In this document: piece by piece, positions 1 through 6,742 of the stretch | How positions within the stretch are numbered: position 1 is the stretch's first letter | Layout of the letters: each line of letters starts with the position of its first letter | From: Symbiodinium natans | Lineage: Eukaryota > Sar > Dinophyceae > Suessiales > Symbiodiniaceae | Length of the DNA stretch: 10,000 nt | Reading direction: 5' to 3' | Assembly: GCA_905221605.1 (NCBI GenBank) | Contig: CAJNDS010002198.1 | Location: 264,160 to 274,159, forward strand | Position numbers and translations under genes: made by a program | Notes under the pieces: generated by a model | What the model was told of the DNA's origin: nothing | What the model saw: the letters and a program-made list of their open reading frames with translations, nothing else | The model's database searches: none

Positions 1-96
1 TTGCTCCCTCAACCCTAATGCAAGCCTGAAGTCGAAGCCCCTGGTGACGTTGCTCTGAATCGGGGCCCTTGTGGGGATCCCATGCGGGCTCAGGGT
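1..96. other. Coding-like island, possible exon, strand unresolved
   Basis: Unique sequence before the first telomeric tract. On the plus strand an open stretch from about 25 to 93 (begins PEVEAPGDVALNR) lies between an AG at 23-24 and a GT donor after CTCAGG, and the putative intron then runs straight into CCCTAAA repeats. On the minus strand an alternative from 96 to 26 (contains QSNVTRGFDF) follows a CAG and also has mostly G/C third positions. I cannot decide the strand, recognise no family, and a chance open frame is possible. Confidence 0.25.
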
Positions 97-193
97 CTGC
101 CTAAACCCTAAACCCTAAACCCTAAACCCTAAACCCTAAACCCTAAACCCTAAACCCTAAACCCTAAACCCTAAACCCTAAACCCTAAACCCG
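97..193. repeat. Interstitial telomeric tract, CCCTAAA on plus strand
   Basis: About 13 nearly perfect CCCTAAA heptamers. This is the C-rich strand of the TTTAGGG telomere repeat used by plants and many alveolates. Unique sequence lies on both sides and other tracts in the window run the opposite way, so this is interstitial and not a chromosome end. It begins just after a possible splice donor (GTCTGCC), so it could lie in an intron. Confidence 0.95.
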
Positions 194-235
194 TTTTCGG
201 TTCCTAAACCCTGGACCCGGGATCCCAAGCAGACC

Positions 236-270
236 AGGAAGTGAGCAAGGAAGTGAGCAAGGAAGTGAGC
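236..270. repeat. 12-bp tandem repeat, three copies
   Basis: The unit AAGGAAGTGAGC is repeated three times, the first copy missing one base. One plus frame is open from about 210 to 408 and reads the unit as the tetrapeptide E-V-S-K, but I see no convincing splice site or start codon. The rest of 194-408 is unique sequence with no recognisable gene. Coding status is undetermined. Confidence 0.8.
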
Positions 271-408
271 ACTCGCAGGCAAGACAGTACCCAACGCAGA
301 ACCCCGCTTGTACTTCAGGGACTGACGGAAGGACCCTCACAAGGTTTCAAAGGGATGCTAGGGGTTGCATTGTACAGTGGGCGCGGGGGCTATATAAGGT
401 GTGTATAG

Positions 409-417
409 GTATGTATG

Positions 418-448
<31 letters not shown>

Positions 449-500
449 GCTACCCCCCCCCCCCCGGGTTATCCACGCTTCTTTGTGGTTATCCACGCTT
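409..500. repeat. (GTAT)n/(AT)n microsatellite, poly-C run and duplicated GTTATCCACGCTT
   Basis: In order: about four GTAT units (409-424), an (AT)n run to 448, a run of 13 C (453-465), then GGTTATCCACGCTT at 467-480 and again at 487-500. The same order (AT microsatellite, C run, GTTATCCACGC) occurs in inverted orientation at 2990-3046. This suggests one end of a dispersed element rather than separate simple repeats. The short ORFs crossing it are low-complexity and I do not consider them genes. Confidence 0.8.
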
Positions 501-719
501 TTTGTGGTTGCGAGCCAATTACATCGTTCACGGGCCGCGGTGACCCCTGAACTCCGCCCCGCCCCCCAAAAAAAACCAATCCTCTACATAACGCAAATGT
601 ATGCAATCCTTGAGATGCTGAGTCCTCTCCATCTGTCCAAACACTGGGCACAGCGACCTCCTCCCCCTTATCGGTTAAGGTTTAAGTCTTGTAAAAAGAG
701 ACGCCCCGAAACCCTATAG
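501..719. other. Gene-poor spacer
   Basis: Mixed-composition sequence with C-rich and A-rich runs (about 555-578). Frames stay open by chance on both strands, but no reading shows codon bias, a start context or a recognisable motif. I see no gene here. Confidence 0.5.
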
Positions 720-870
720 GGTTTAAGGCTTAAAGCCGATAGGGTTTAGGCTTAAACCTAAAACCTGAACCTTTACATCCATAGGGTTTCAACGTTAAGC
801 AATCACACCTAAACCCTTAACCTTTACGTCCTATAGGGTTAATAGGTTTTAAGATTAACTTCTAGGTATT
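720..870. repeat. Decayed telomere-like sequence
   Basis: Scattered variants of TTTAGGG and CCCTAAA (for example CTATAGGGTTTAAGG) in both orientations with no regular phase. It merges into the 461-bp satellite on its right and may be an older, degraded edge of it. Confidence 0.6.
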
Positions 871-2100
871 CAAACCTAAGCCCATGGAGTTTAACCCGTA
901 AGGGTTTACGATTTAGGCATCTAAACCTGAACCCTTTAGGGTCAAGACCCGGAAAGCCTGTAGGGCTCTAACAGCCTCAAAAGTTTTAACCCCATAGGCG
1001 ATGAAGGTATACATGCCCAGACCTTAGGTTTTTAAGCCTTTAAACCCCATACAGTCTAAAGGTGTAGGGATTTTCAAGGTTTATCTCTAAAGCCCTCACG
1101 GGGTTAGCCCTATAGGGTTTGAACCCTCTAGGCCTAGAGGGTTCAACAGTTTAGGGCTTACGGTTTAGACATTGCCTATAGGACTAGAGCCTGAAAAACC
1201 CTATATGGCTACAGGCGTAAATCCCTAAATCTAAAATCCCATATGGTTATGCCTCTGTTTTTAGGGCTTGGTGGAAATGCAAAGAATAAGCAGGTATCGG
1301 GTTCAAAGGTTTAGGGGTCTTCAAGGTTTATCAGCCCATAGAGTTTAAACCATAAGAGCTTACGGTTTAGGCGTTTACATCTAAATCCTAAGCCCTTTCG
1401 GGTCAGAACCCTGAAAGCCTATGGGGCTCTAAAAGCCTCAAAAGTTTTAACCCCATAGGCGATGAAGGTATACATGCCCAGACCTTAGGTTTTTAAGCCT
1501 TTAAACCCCATACAGTCTAAAGGTGTAGGGATTTTCAAGGTTTATCTCTAAAGCCCTCACGGGGTTAGCCCTATAGGGTTTGAACCCTCTAGGCCTAGAG
1601 GGTTCAACAGTTTAGGGCTTAAGGTTTCGGCATTGCCTATAGGATTAGAGCCTGAAAAACCCTATGTGGCTACAGGCGTAAATCCCTAAACCTAAAATCC
1701 CATATGGTTATGCCTCTGTTTTTAGGGCTTGGTGGAAATGCAAAGAATAAGCAGGTATCGGGTTCAAAGGTTTAGGGGTCTTCAAGGTTTATAAGCCCAT
1801 AGAGTTTAAACCATAAGGGCGTACGGTTCAGGCATTTAAATCTAAATCCTAAGCCCTTTAGGGTCAGAACACTGAAAGCCTCTGGGGCTCTAAAAGCCTC
1901 AAAAGTTTTAACCATATAGGCACTGAAGGTATACATGCCCAGACCGTAGGTCTTTAAACCTTTAAACCCCATAAAGTTTAACGGTTCAAGATTTTTCAAG
2001 GTTTATCTCTAGCGCCAGCACTATAGAGTTTAAACCCTATAGGCCTAGAGGGTTCAAAGGTTTACGGTGGAGGCATTACCTAAAGGATTAGAACCTTATA
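871..2100. repeat. 461-bp satellite, about 2.6 tandem copies
   Basis: The anchor GCCTCAAAAGTTTTAACC occurs at 974 and 1435 and, with small changes after GTTTTAACC, at 1896: two spacings of exactly 461 bp. A partial leading copy covers about 871-973 and a partial, more diverged last copy ends near 2100. Copies 1 and 2 are identical from 974 to 1160 (1435 to 1621) and differ at a handful of positions after that. The unit is rich in shuffled TTTAGGG/CCCTATAGGG motifs, so it probably arose from decayed telomeric DNA that was then amplified. No credible coding frame. Confidence 0.92.
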
Positions 2101-2470
2101 GCCCTGTGTACGACTCACCTTTACGTACTATTTGATGGTTGTGTTTCCCCTTTCAAAGCTTTAAGGATTTTAAAGATTTAAAAGGAGCCTTCAATTCTTT
2201 AAAACCCTCAAACTCCTTAAGATTTTGAAAGGCCTCTGGCTTTCAAAATTGTAAGGATATTAAGGATTGTAAAAGGCCACTTAAATGCTTTAAAATCCGT
2301 AAAATCTTGACAAATGTTAAATTATTTTGGGAAGGGCCCGGCCCATTAGAATTTTTTAAAATCCTTAAATTCCTTAAATCCTTGAAATTTTAAGACAAAA
2401 AAGCTATTTTGGGAAAAGGCCCGGCCCATTTAAATTTTCTAAAGCCCTTGAAATCCTGAAACTTGTCGAG
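2101..2470. repeat. AT-rich degenerate CCTTAAA sequence with an 82-bp-spaced duplication
   Basis: Dominated by TTTAAAG, CCTTAAA and TTTTAAA variants. The segment TATTTTGGGAAGGGCCCGGC starts at 2323 and recurs with an insertion at 2405, an offset of 82 bp, each copy followed by CCATT and a T-rich run. No gene is visible. Confidence 0.6.
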
Positions 2471-2476
2471 ACACAC

Positions 2477-2649
2477 GGGCCGGTACAAGCCGGTACACAA
2501 CGGTACAAGTTGTACCGGCCCCGCCCCTGGAACCAAGAACCAAGAACCAAGATTGCAGGGAGGTCTTGCCCTGCAATCTTGGTTCTTGGTTCTTGGTTTT
2601 CTGGGGCCGGTACAACTTGTACCGATTTGTACCGGTTTGTACCGGCCCG
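2477..2649. repeat. Long hairpin 1, CGGTACAA-type foldback element
   Basis: An almost fully self-complementary segment. Outer arms hold four GGTACA/TGTACC motifs each side (2480-2518 and 2607-2645). Inner arms hold three CCAAGAA-type units followed by AAGATTGCAGGG (2549-2560), pairing with CCCTGCAATCTT (2569-2580) around an 8-base loop (2561-2568). It looks like a foldback or MITE-type element, or a paired array of protein-binding sites. ORFs on both strands are by-products of the palindrome. Confidence 0.88.
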
Positions 2650-2669
2650 TATGTTTCGACGACATAAAG

Positions 2670-2845
2670 ACCGGTACAAACCGGTACAAATCGGTACAAG
2701 TTGTACCGCCCTAATGGAACCAAAAACCAAAAACCAAGATTGCAGGGCAAGACCTCCCCGCAATCTTGGTTCTTGGTTCTTGGTTCCAAAGGGCCGGGGC
2801 CGGTACAACTTGTACCGATTTGTACCGGTTTGTACCGGTCTCTAC
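2670..2845. repeat. Long hairpin 2, inverted copy of hairpin 1
   Basis: Same architecture as hairpin 1: four GGTACA/TGTACC motifs per side and an AAGATTGC stem. The loop region reads CAAGACCTC, the reverse complement of the GAGGTCTTG loop of hairpin 1, so the two elements are opposite in orientation, with a spacer of about 20 bases (2650-2669). The stem has one extra mismatch (AGGG opposite CCCG) and AAAACC replaces AAGAACC, so the copies have diverged slightly. Confidence 0.88.
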
Positions 2846-2989
2846 TGTTGCAATATAAACATATAGATAAGCAACCAGATATAAGGAAAGAAAGAAAATC
2901 TAAATCAACACGCTGGGACAATGACAACAAATCACGAACGAAAAACAGAAATACGCAGTGCCCGAACAAGAAAAACACAAAAGAAGCAG
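2846..2989. other. A-rich spacer, no gene seen
   Basis: Plus strand rich in A/G with AAAGAAAGAAAATC-type runs. Open frames on both strands are extensions of the hairpin and microsatellite frames and lack motifs. It joins the hairpin pair to the microsatellite module and could be the body of the same mobile element. Confidence 0.4.
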
Positions 2990-3046
2990 AAAAGGCGTGG
3001 ATAACTGGGGGGGGGACCATATATATATATATATACATATATATAT
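2990..3046. repeat. Inverted copy of the GTTATCCACGC/poly-C/AT microsatellite module
   Basis: Read on the minus strand the order is AT microsatellite (with one internal CATAT break), a C run of about nine, then AGTTATCCACGCC and a T-rich stretch ending CTTTTGTG. This parallels 422-500, where the C run is followed by GGTTATCCACGCTTCTTTGTG. Confidence 0.75.
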
Positions 3047-3053
3047 GTGCGTT

Positions 3054-3089
3054 AGACATACATAAGAGACATACATAAGAGACATATGG
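3054..3089. repeat. 13-bp tandem repeat, about 2.7 copies
   Basis: AGACATACATAAG occurs at 3054-3066 and 3067-3079, followed by a partial AGACATATGG. It sits directly beside the AT microsatellite and probably arose by slippage. Confidence 0.8.
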
Positions 3090-3130
3090 CGTAGTAGGCT
3101 AAAGTGTCTTCCAGGCATTAACCCCCTTAG

Positions 3131-3233
3131 TTAGACCCCCAGGCTCGACGCCCTGAACCCTGTCCCCAGGCCCTTGGGTAGAGGTCGAAGGCTGGGGTCG
3201 ATAACAAGATCTCCACATCGGGACAGCTTCACC
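3131..3233 (-). other. Coding-like island, possible terminal exon
   Basis: On the minus strand, after GCTTTAG|G at 3233, the frame reads 33 codons starting VKLSRCGDLVIDPSLRP and ends in TAA at 3131-3133, with about two thirds of third positions G/C. The plus strand also has open pieces with an AG|G acceptor and a GTAGAG donor, so strand is uncertain. No family is recognised. It is not the end of the 3570-5682 gene, which has its own stop. Confidence 0.25.
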
Positions 3234-3340
3234 CTAAAGCCTAAACCCTTAAACACTAAACCTAAAACCTTAAACCCTACACCCTAAACCCAAAATCGTG
3301 GGAAAAAATCCAGTCAAATCCCAAGGGCACAAGCGGGAGT
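3232..3340. repeat. Degenerate CCCTAAA tract plus a copy of the intron-like block
   Basis: Imperfect CCCTAAA units (3232-3292) are followed at 3296-3334 by CGTGGGAAAAAATCC and ATCCCAAGGGC. On the minus strand this gives CCCTTGGGATTTG, then TTTTTTCCCACG, then GGGTTTAGGG, the same order as in intron 2 of the neighbouring gene (4569-4612). It appears to be another copy of that element outside a recognised gene. Confidence 0.6.
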
Positions 3341-3569
3341 AGGGTTGAGGGGCCTCGGGCTTCAAAAATGAGGAATCCGCTGCTCTCATGAGTCTCATGA
3401 CATTGAACCGAATAAGCCGATACACGCAAGCCCTTTAGGGAGTTAGGGCTCAGGGTTTGGGGGTTCTGGGCTATGTGCCTATCACTCTAACCCTTCGGAC
3501 CAAGCTAGAGGGCCTAGCCCTACACCCCACCAGCATTTTGCGCCCACAGAAACGCTCTCACTGGGTCGC
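3341..3569. other. 3' flank of the membrane-protein gene
   Basis: On the minus strand this lies just downstream of the TAG at 3570-3572 and presumably holds the 3' UTR. I see no AATAAA-like signal that I would trust and no further coding frame. Confidence 0.4.
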
Positions 3570-5682
3570 CTATGTCTGGGCTCCAAGGAGAGACCTGAGG
3601 ACAGCCCCGAGGCGCTGGAATAACACGGCATGGATCAGAGTACCGGCAATGGCCACTCCCGAATGTCCCGGCGTGAGCAGGGGAAGACTATATGCAAACG
3701 TGAAAATGAGCCCAATGCTTATGAGTGGGATCAGAGATATACATACAGTCAGTGTGTTCTTCATGCCCTCCAAGCACCGATTGCTTGGCCTTGCCCGTGC
3801 AAGCTTGCAAACAAGCAGGGCCCAATCCTTCAACGTTGGCATGCCCACGAGCCAAACCACCAAACCATCAGCGAATACAGCCGGGGAGCTGTGACTCCAG
3901 AAGGGTCCTTCAACCCGTGAGAAGGTAGCGGAATAGTCCATGAAGCCCCACATTATTGGCACAAATATTGCGATTGTTGACCGTGTGGTCAAAACTTGCT
4001 CAAGGTCCTGTTCCAAAATCGCCAGAACTTCTGAGCGCAGCGTGCGCTCAAACGATTCCGAGCTGCCGAACCAGATGCCCAGACAAACCTTTAAAATTTT
4101 CCGGTCACACGTGCTAGGGGCACCGGATGGTGTGACGTGGTTGTTGGTGCAGCAGTCACAAAGAGCTGTATCGAAGGAGACAGATAGCAGTTGTTGCCTC
4201 ATAGTGTCCAAATCTCGAAAATAGCTTCTCAAAGTGCTGACAAGCGCGTAGGCGACTACAAGGAGAACGACCAGGGTGCCAAAAGCTGTGTTGAGGAAAT
4301 AATTGAAATAATCCTGCGGACTCGAAACGGAGGCCCCCACCGCAGGCGACATTATCCAAGCAAGCACGCCAGCGGTGGCAGTCAGGAAGATTCCACTGCG
4401 AACTGGCCCCAGAAGGGTTGGCGCGATGATCAGCTTTCGCTTCTCACCCTCATGCTCATGCTCGCTGCTTTTCAAGAAGGCCGCCAATTCCTGGCTCGCG
4501 GACCCTAGGAAGCCCTGTGAAACATACTGAGAGATAGGATCCTCTTGAACCCTAAACCCTAAACCCTAAACCCTAAACCCTCAACCGTGTGAAAAACAAT
4601 CCCAAGGGCCTAGGGTCGAACAAGCACCACAACCTCGTGGTCCACGTTGGATCCCAGAGGACGAGCATCGACTCCGACCTTCGTAGAAGTCCGGCCAGAC
4701 TGACCTAGGAGGGCCCTTGGGTTTAGGGTTTAGGGTTTAGGGTTTAGGGTTTAGGGTTTAGGGTTTAGGGTTTAGGGTTTGGGGTTTGGGGTTTAGGGTT
4801 TAGGGTTTAGGGTTTAGGGTTTAGGGTTTAGGGTTTGTATAACCCTCCTTTAAACCCAACAAGGGCAAGGATGGGCCCTCAAACGCCTCTGATGTTCCAA
4901 ATGATCCTCTTCAACCCAAAAAGGGGGGAAAAATACAAATGTTCCAAGGGCCTGCCTGGTAACTATACCTTTCAGCTTCAGTTCTGCATTGCTCTGACTG
5001 ATGCAGATGCGGTCCAGGAAGACATGAGTCTGAGGCCGCCAAAAGATCGCTACCAAAGAAGTGGCCCAGAAACCAGACCACGTGGACCACACCGACCAGT
5101 GTTCTTTGTGGTAGTGTCCATCATGCCGGTCGTAACCAGGGAGATCCACCAAACAGAACAAAACCATCATCACAACTGCAACGAAGATGCCCAACATGAT
5201 GGCCGCTTGGCCGTTGTAGATGGTGACGAGCGTCAAAATCTTCTTCCAGCGCGCCCCATGCCATGAATGGCTCCAGAAGGCTGCTATCTTGTGGCTCCGC
5301 CGACTCTTTGAGTAAAGGTCGATACCTTTTGCGCCTCGCAAAGCCTGAGTAGAACACTAACCATCCTATGAAAAGGCTACCCTTCTTGGGTTTGTTGCTT
5401 CATACGGGGAGCCTCGAAACCCAAAAAAAAGGTTGCAAAAAAGGGCACCACTGGGGCGACCAAGAGGCTTGAAAGCAGTGCTGGAAGGGCTCGAACGGCG
5501 GGCGTCACCCTCAGAATCTCTGGGCTGGCGAGTTCCATTTCCGCCACAAACTCGGCCACCTGCGCAGCCTGCGCGTGCATGTCTTCGGCCGTGTCTGCCT
5601 CATCGTCGTCCTCCTGAAGAGAGACGCCGATTTCGTCAGGAACTGGCCTCTGGAGCTCTTCTGGCTTGTCCCATGCACTCAT
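3570..5682 (-). CDS. Multipass membrane protein with a TIR/HET-like DRICISQ...LWD...RLWCLFEL domain, four exons
   Basis: Proposed model: complement(join(3570..4490, 4618..4704, 4964..5344, 5509..5682)), 520 residues, all junctions in phase 0. Exon 1 starts at ATG 5682 (MSAWDKPEELQRP) and is acidic. Exon 2 has SHSWHG (residues 83-88), a membrane segment around 100-125 (AAIMLGIFVAVVMMVLFCLV), a second around 140-155, and FLDRICISQ (167-175). Exon 3 (29 residues) supplies the MLVLWDPTW and RLWCLF motifs (198-214). Exon 4 resumes with ELAAFLKS (215-222) and has about six hydrophobic segments, a Cys-rich CDCCTNNH motif and a WFGS motif, ending at TAG 3570-3572. I remember a large membrane-protein family in Symbiodinium-type genomes with this motif order; this is memory, not a search. 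The DRICI-x-Q, WD and RLWC-x-FE pattern recalls TIR or HET folds, so a signalling role is possible, but function is unknown. Exon 1 and its donor (AGG|GTGACG) are the least certain parts; exons 2-4 join without gaps in the motif order. Confidence 0.8.
4491..4617 (-). other. Intron 3 of the membrane-protein gene: GA-AG, telomere-filled
   Basis: 127 bp. The donor is GA (TTC|GACCCTAGG) and the acceptor CAG|GAA. The RLWCLF|ELAAFLK motif forces this join, and no GT lies close enough to keep it. The intron contains about 5 TTTAGGG units on the coding strand (plus-strand CCCTAAA, 4548-4581). Its first eight bases GACCCTAG are matched by an inverted CTAGGGTC at 4501-4508, ten bases before the acceptor. 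GA donors are reported for dinoflagellates but are rare elsewhere. Confidence 0.7.
4548..4581. repeat. Interstitial telomeric tract, CCCTAAA on plus strand
   Basis: About five perfect units inside the GA-AG intron of the minus-strand gene. Its orientation is opposite to the tract at 4719-4836. Confidence 0.95.
4705..4963 (-). other. Intron 2 of the membrane-protein gene: GT-AG, telomere-filled
   Basis: 259 bp. Donor ATA|GTTACC, acceptor CCTAG|GTC. It contains about 17 telomeric units (4719-4836, TTTAGGG on plus, so CCCTAAA on the coding strand), the opposite orientation to intron 3. GGCCCTTGG near its 5' end (4944-4952) is repeated inverted as CCCAAGGGCC near its 3' end (4712-4721). It also holds GGGTTGAAGAGGATCATTTGG-like sequence at 4897-4917, related to a block in intron 3. 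Confidence 0.75.
4719..4836. repeat. Interstitial telomeric tract, TTTAGGG on plus strand
   Basis: About 17 units, almost all perfect, with two TTTGGGG variants near the middle. It lies wholly inside an intron of the minus-strand gene. Confidence 0.95.
5345..5508 (-). other. Putative intron 1 of the membrane-protein gene
   Basis: 164 bp with GT (AGG|GTGACG) and a pyrimidine-rich acceptor GTGTTCTACTCAG|GCT. Unlike the other two introns it holds no telomeric repeat. The frame from exon 1 stays open through most of it to a TAG at about 5388, and that stretch encodes a hydrophobic run (ALPALLSSLLVAPVVPFFAT). Part of it could therefore be coding with a different donor. Confidence 0.45.
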
Positions 5683-5833
5683 GGCTGAAAGCCGCGGGAC
5701 GAGCCTTCCATGTGAAAAGGGAACAGGAAACGAGCCAAGAGGAAGGCACTCGGTTGCACTGCATATGCGGTAGGGTGTATATTTCTTGTACCCCTGGAGT
5801 CTCCGGAGAGCTGTCCGAGCAAGAAGCGAAAAA
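5683..5833 (-). promoter_or_regulatory. Short intergenic spacer / presumed 5' leader
   Basis: 151 bp between the stop of the upstream minus-strand ORF and ATG 5682. On the minus strand GGCTTTCAG lies two bases before the ATG and could be a spliced-leader trans-splicing acceptor, as dinoflagellate mRNAs receive a leader. The upstream frame is open here too, so an N-terminal extension is not excluded. Close same-strand spacing fits dinoflagellate gene arrays. Confidence 0.35.
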
Positions 5834-6385
5834 CTAAAGCACACCACGAAGCCGCTCCAAGTCCTTCACGAGCATCAAGAGGACCGAGCGCACTTCATTA
5901 ACACGTGAAACGAGAGCATGCGGAACACATTGTCTCCGATGAAAGTTGATGAGAAACTTTGAAAAGTTTGGACATCTCAAGTGGCACGCTATACAGAAAC
6001 CGTCCCGAGCAGTGACATCAAAAGGGAGAACAAAGTGCTTGCCCTTTTGCCAATAATCAATGAGACATTTCCACCTAGAAAGAACAGCTTTCCACCATTT
6101 GGAAAAAGCAGAAGGGGAGCGACAATTATCCTTGCATAATTGAACGACACAGTCATAAGTGAGATTCGTAACCGAATTCACAAGAGACTCAACAATGGCC
6201 TCCAGCTTAGGCAGGCCAGAGTCATCCAAAGTGACAGAAACATCAGCAAACTGCAGCCTGTGAAAAGACAGCTCAGCCAACGACAAAAGACGAAGGCAAC
6301 GAAGACGAATGGCAGCGAGGATCGCAGAGTCAGATGGGCCAGGACAGGCAGCAGTAGAACTTTTGGCCCGAAAAAGAGGGGGGAT
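5834..6385 (-). CDS. Hypothetical protein, probable terminal exon
   Basis: An open frame of 183 codons from just after a TGA at 6386-6388 to TAG at 5834-5836. There is no convincing ATG near the start, so an exon entered through an upstream acceptor is likely; the exact 5' end is unknown. The confident part runs from about SLAELSFHRLQF through KWWKAVLSRWKCLIDYWQKG and GFCIACHLRCPNFSKF to KDLERLRGVL. It is rich in Trp, Cys and basic residues and has no evident membrane segment. I recognise no family. Third positions are often T or A, unlike the G/C-ending codons of the gene downstream, which suggests a different origin such as a mobile-element or transferred ORF. It is oriented with, and 151 bp upstream of, the membrane-protein gene. 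Confidence 0.55.
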   Translation of the reverse strand: MPPLFRAKSSTAACPGPSDSAILAAIRLRCLRLLSLAELSFHRLQFADVSVTLDDSGLPKLEAIVESLVNSVTNLTYDCVVQLCKDNCRSPSAFSKWWKAVLSRWKCLIDYWQKGKHFVLPFDVTARDGFCIACHLRCPNFSKFLINFHRRQCVPHALVSRVNEVRSVLLMLVKDLERLRGVL

Positions 6386-6536
6386 TCAGAATTTGCTGGT
6401 CCCGCAACAAAAAATGCCGTTTTTTAGTACCGAAATCGAAGGTTTCGGGACCCCTCAATTAGCTTTAAAAAGCCTTCCGAAAACGTGGAAAGCGAAACGG
6501 ACCCACGCCCAAAATTTCGAATTTCAGCGTCCGTTG

Positions 6537-6730
6537 GGGGCCCCGGGACAATGTCCTGGGGCGTCCCGGGGTGTCCCGGGAGGGCCCCGGGACAACTGCT
6601 CCCCGGGACAACTGTTGCAGGACCGTCCCGGCGTGGGTCCCGGCACGCCCCGGGACGCCCCGGGACACCCAGGACAACCAGTCGCGGGGGGGTTTCGGGA
6701 CAACCCGTCCCGGGGGGGGCCCCGGGACAC
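6537..6730. repeat. GC-rich cluster of GGGAC/GTCCC motifs
   Basis: By eye seven GGGAC and five GTCCC pentamers in under 200 bp, mostly inside CCCCGGGACA or GTCCCGGGG contexts, with further one-base variants. Short inverted repeats can pair in many ways. Several overlapping frames are open on both strands, but this is a consequence of the base composition. The preceding 6386-6536 is unique sequence without a gene, apart from one CGGGACC. Confidence 0.8.
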
Positions 6731-6742
6731 CCCATACTAGAC

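Noticed and set aside
97-193. True chromosome end
   Set aside because: Unique DNA lies on both sides and tracts elsewhere run in both orientations, so these are interstitial.
390-398. TATA-like CTATATAAG as a promoter
   Set aside because: No gene start follows, and it directly adjoins an AT microsatellite; dinoflagellate promoters generally lack a canonical TATA box.
399-719. 106-codon plus ORF starting in the microsatellite
   Set aside because: It translates an AT run and a C run, then unremarkable sequence; no domain.
1772-1999. 75-codon minus ORF in the satellite
   Set aside because: It lies wholly within the 461-bp repeat and is not open in the other copies to the same extent.
2390-3118. 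Several overlapping ORFs of 72-206 codons on both strands through the hairpin region
   Set aside because: They repeat the same peptide words on both strands because the DNA is palindromic and motif-repetitive; no start context or independent conservation signal.
3457-3928. Plus-strand ORFs opposite the last exon of the membrane-protein gene
   Set aside because: They are antisense shadows of a frame with clear membrane segments and family motifs.
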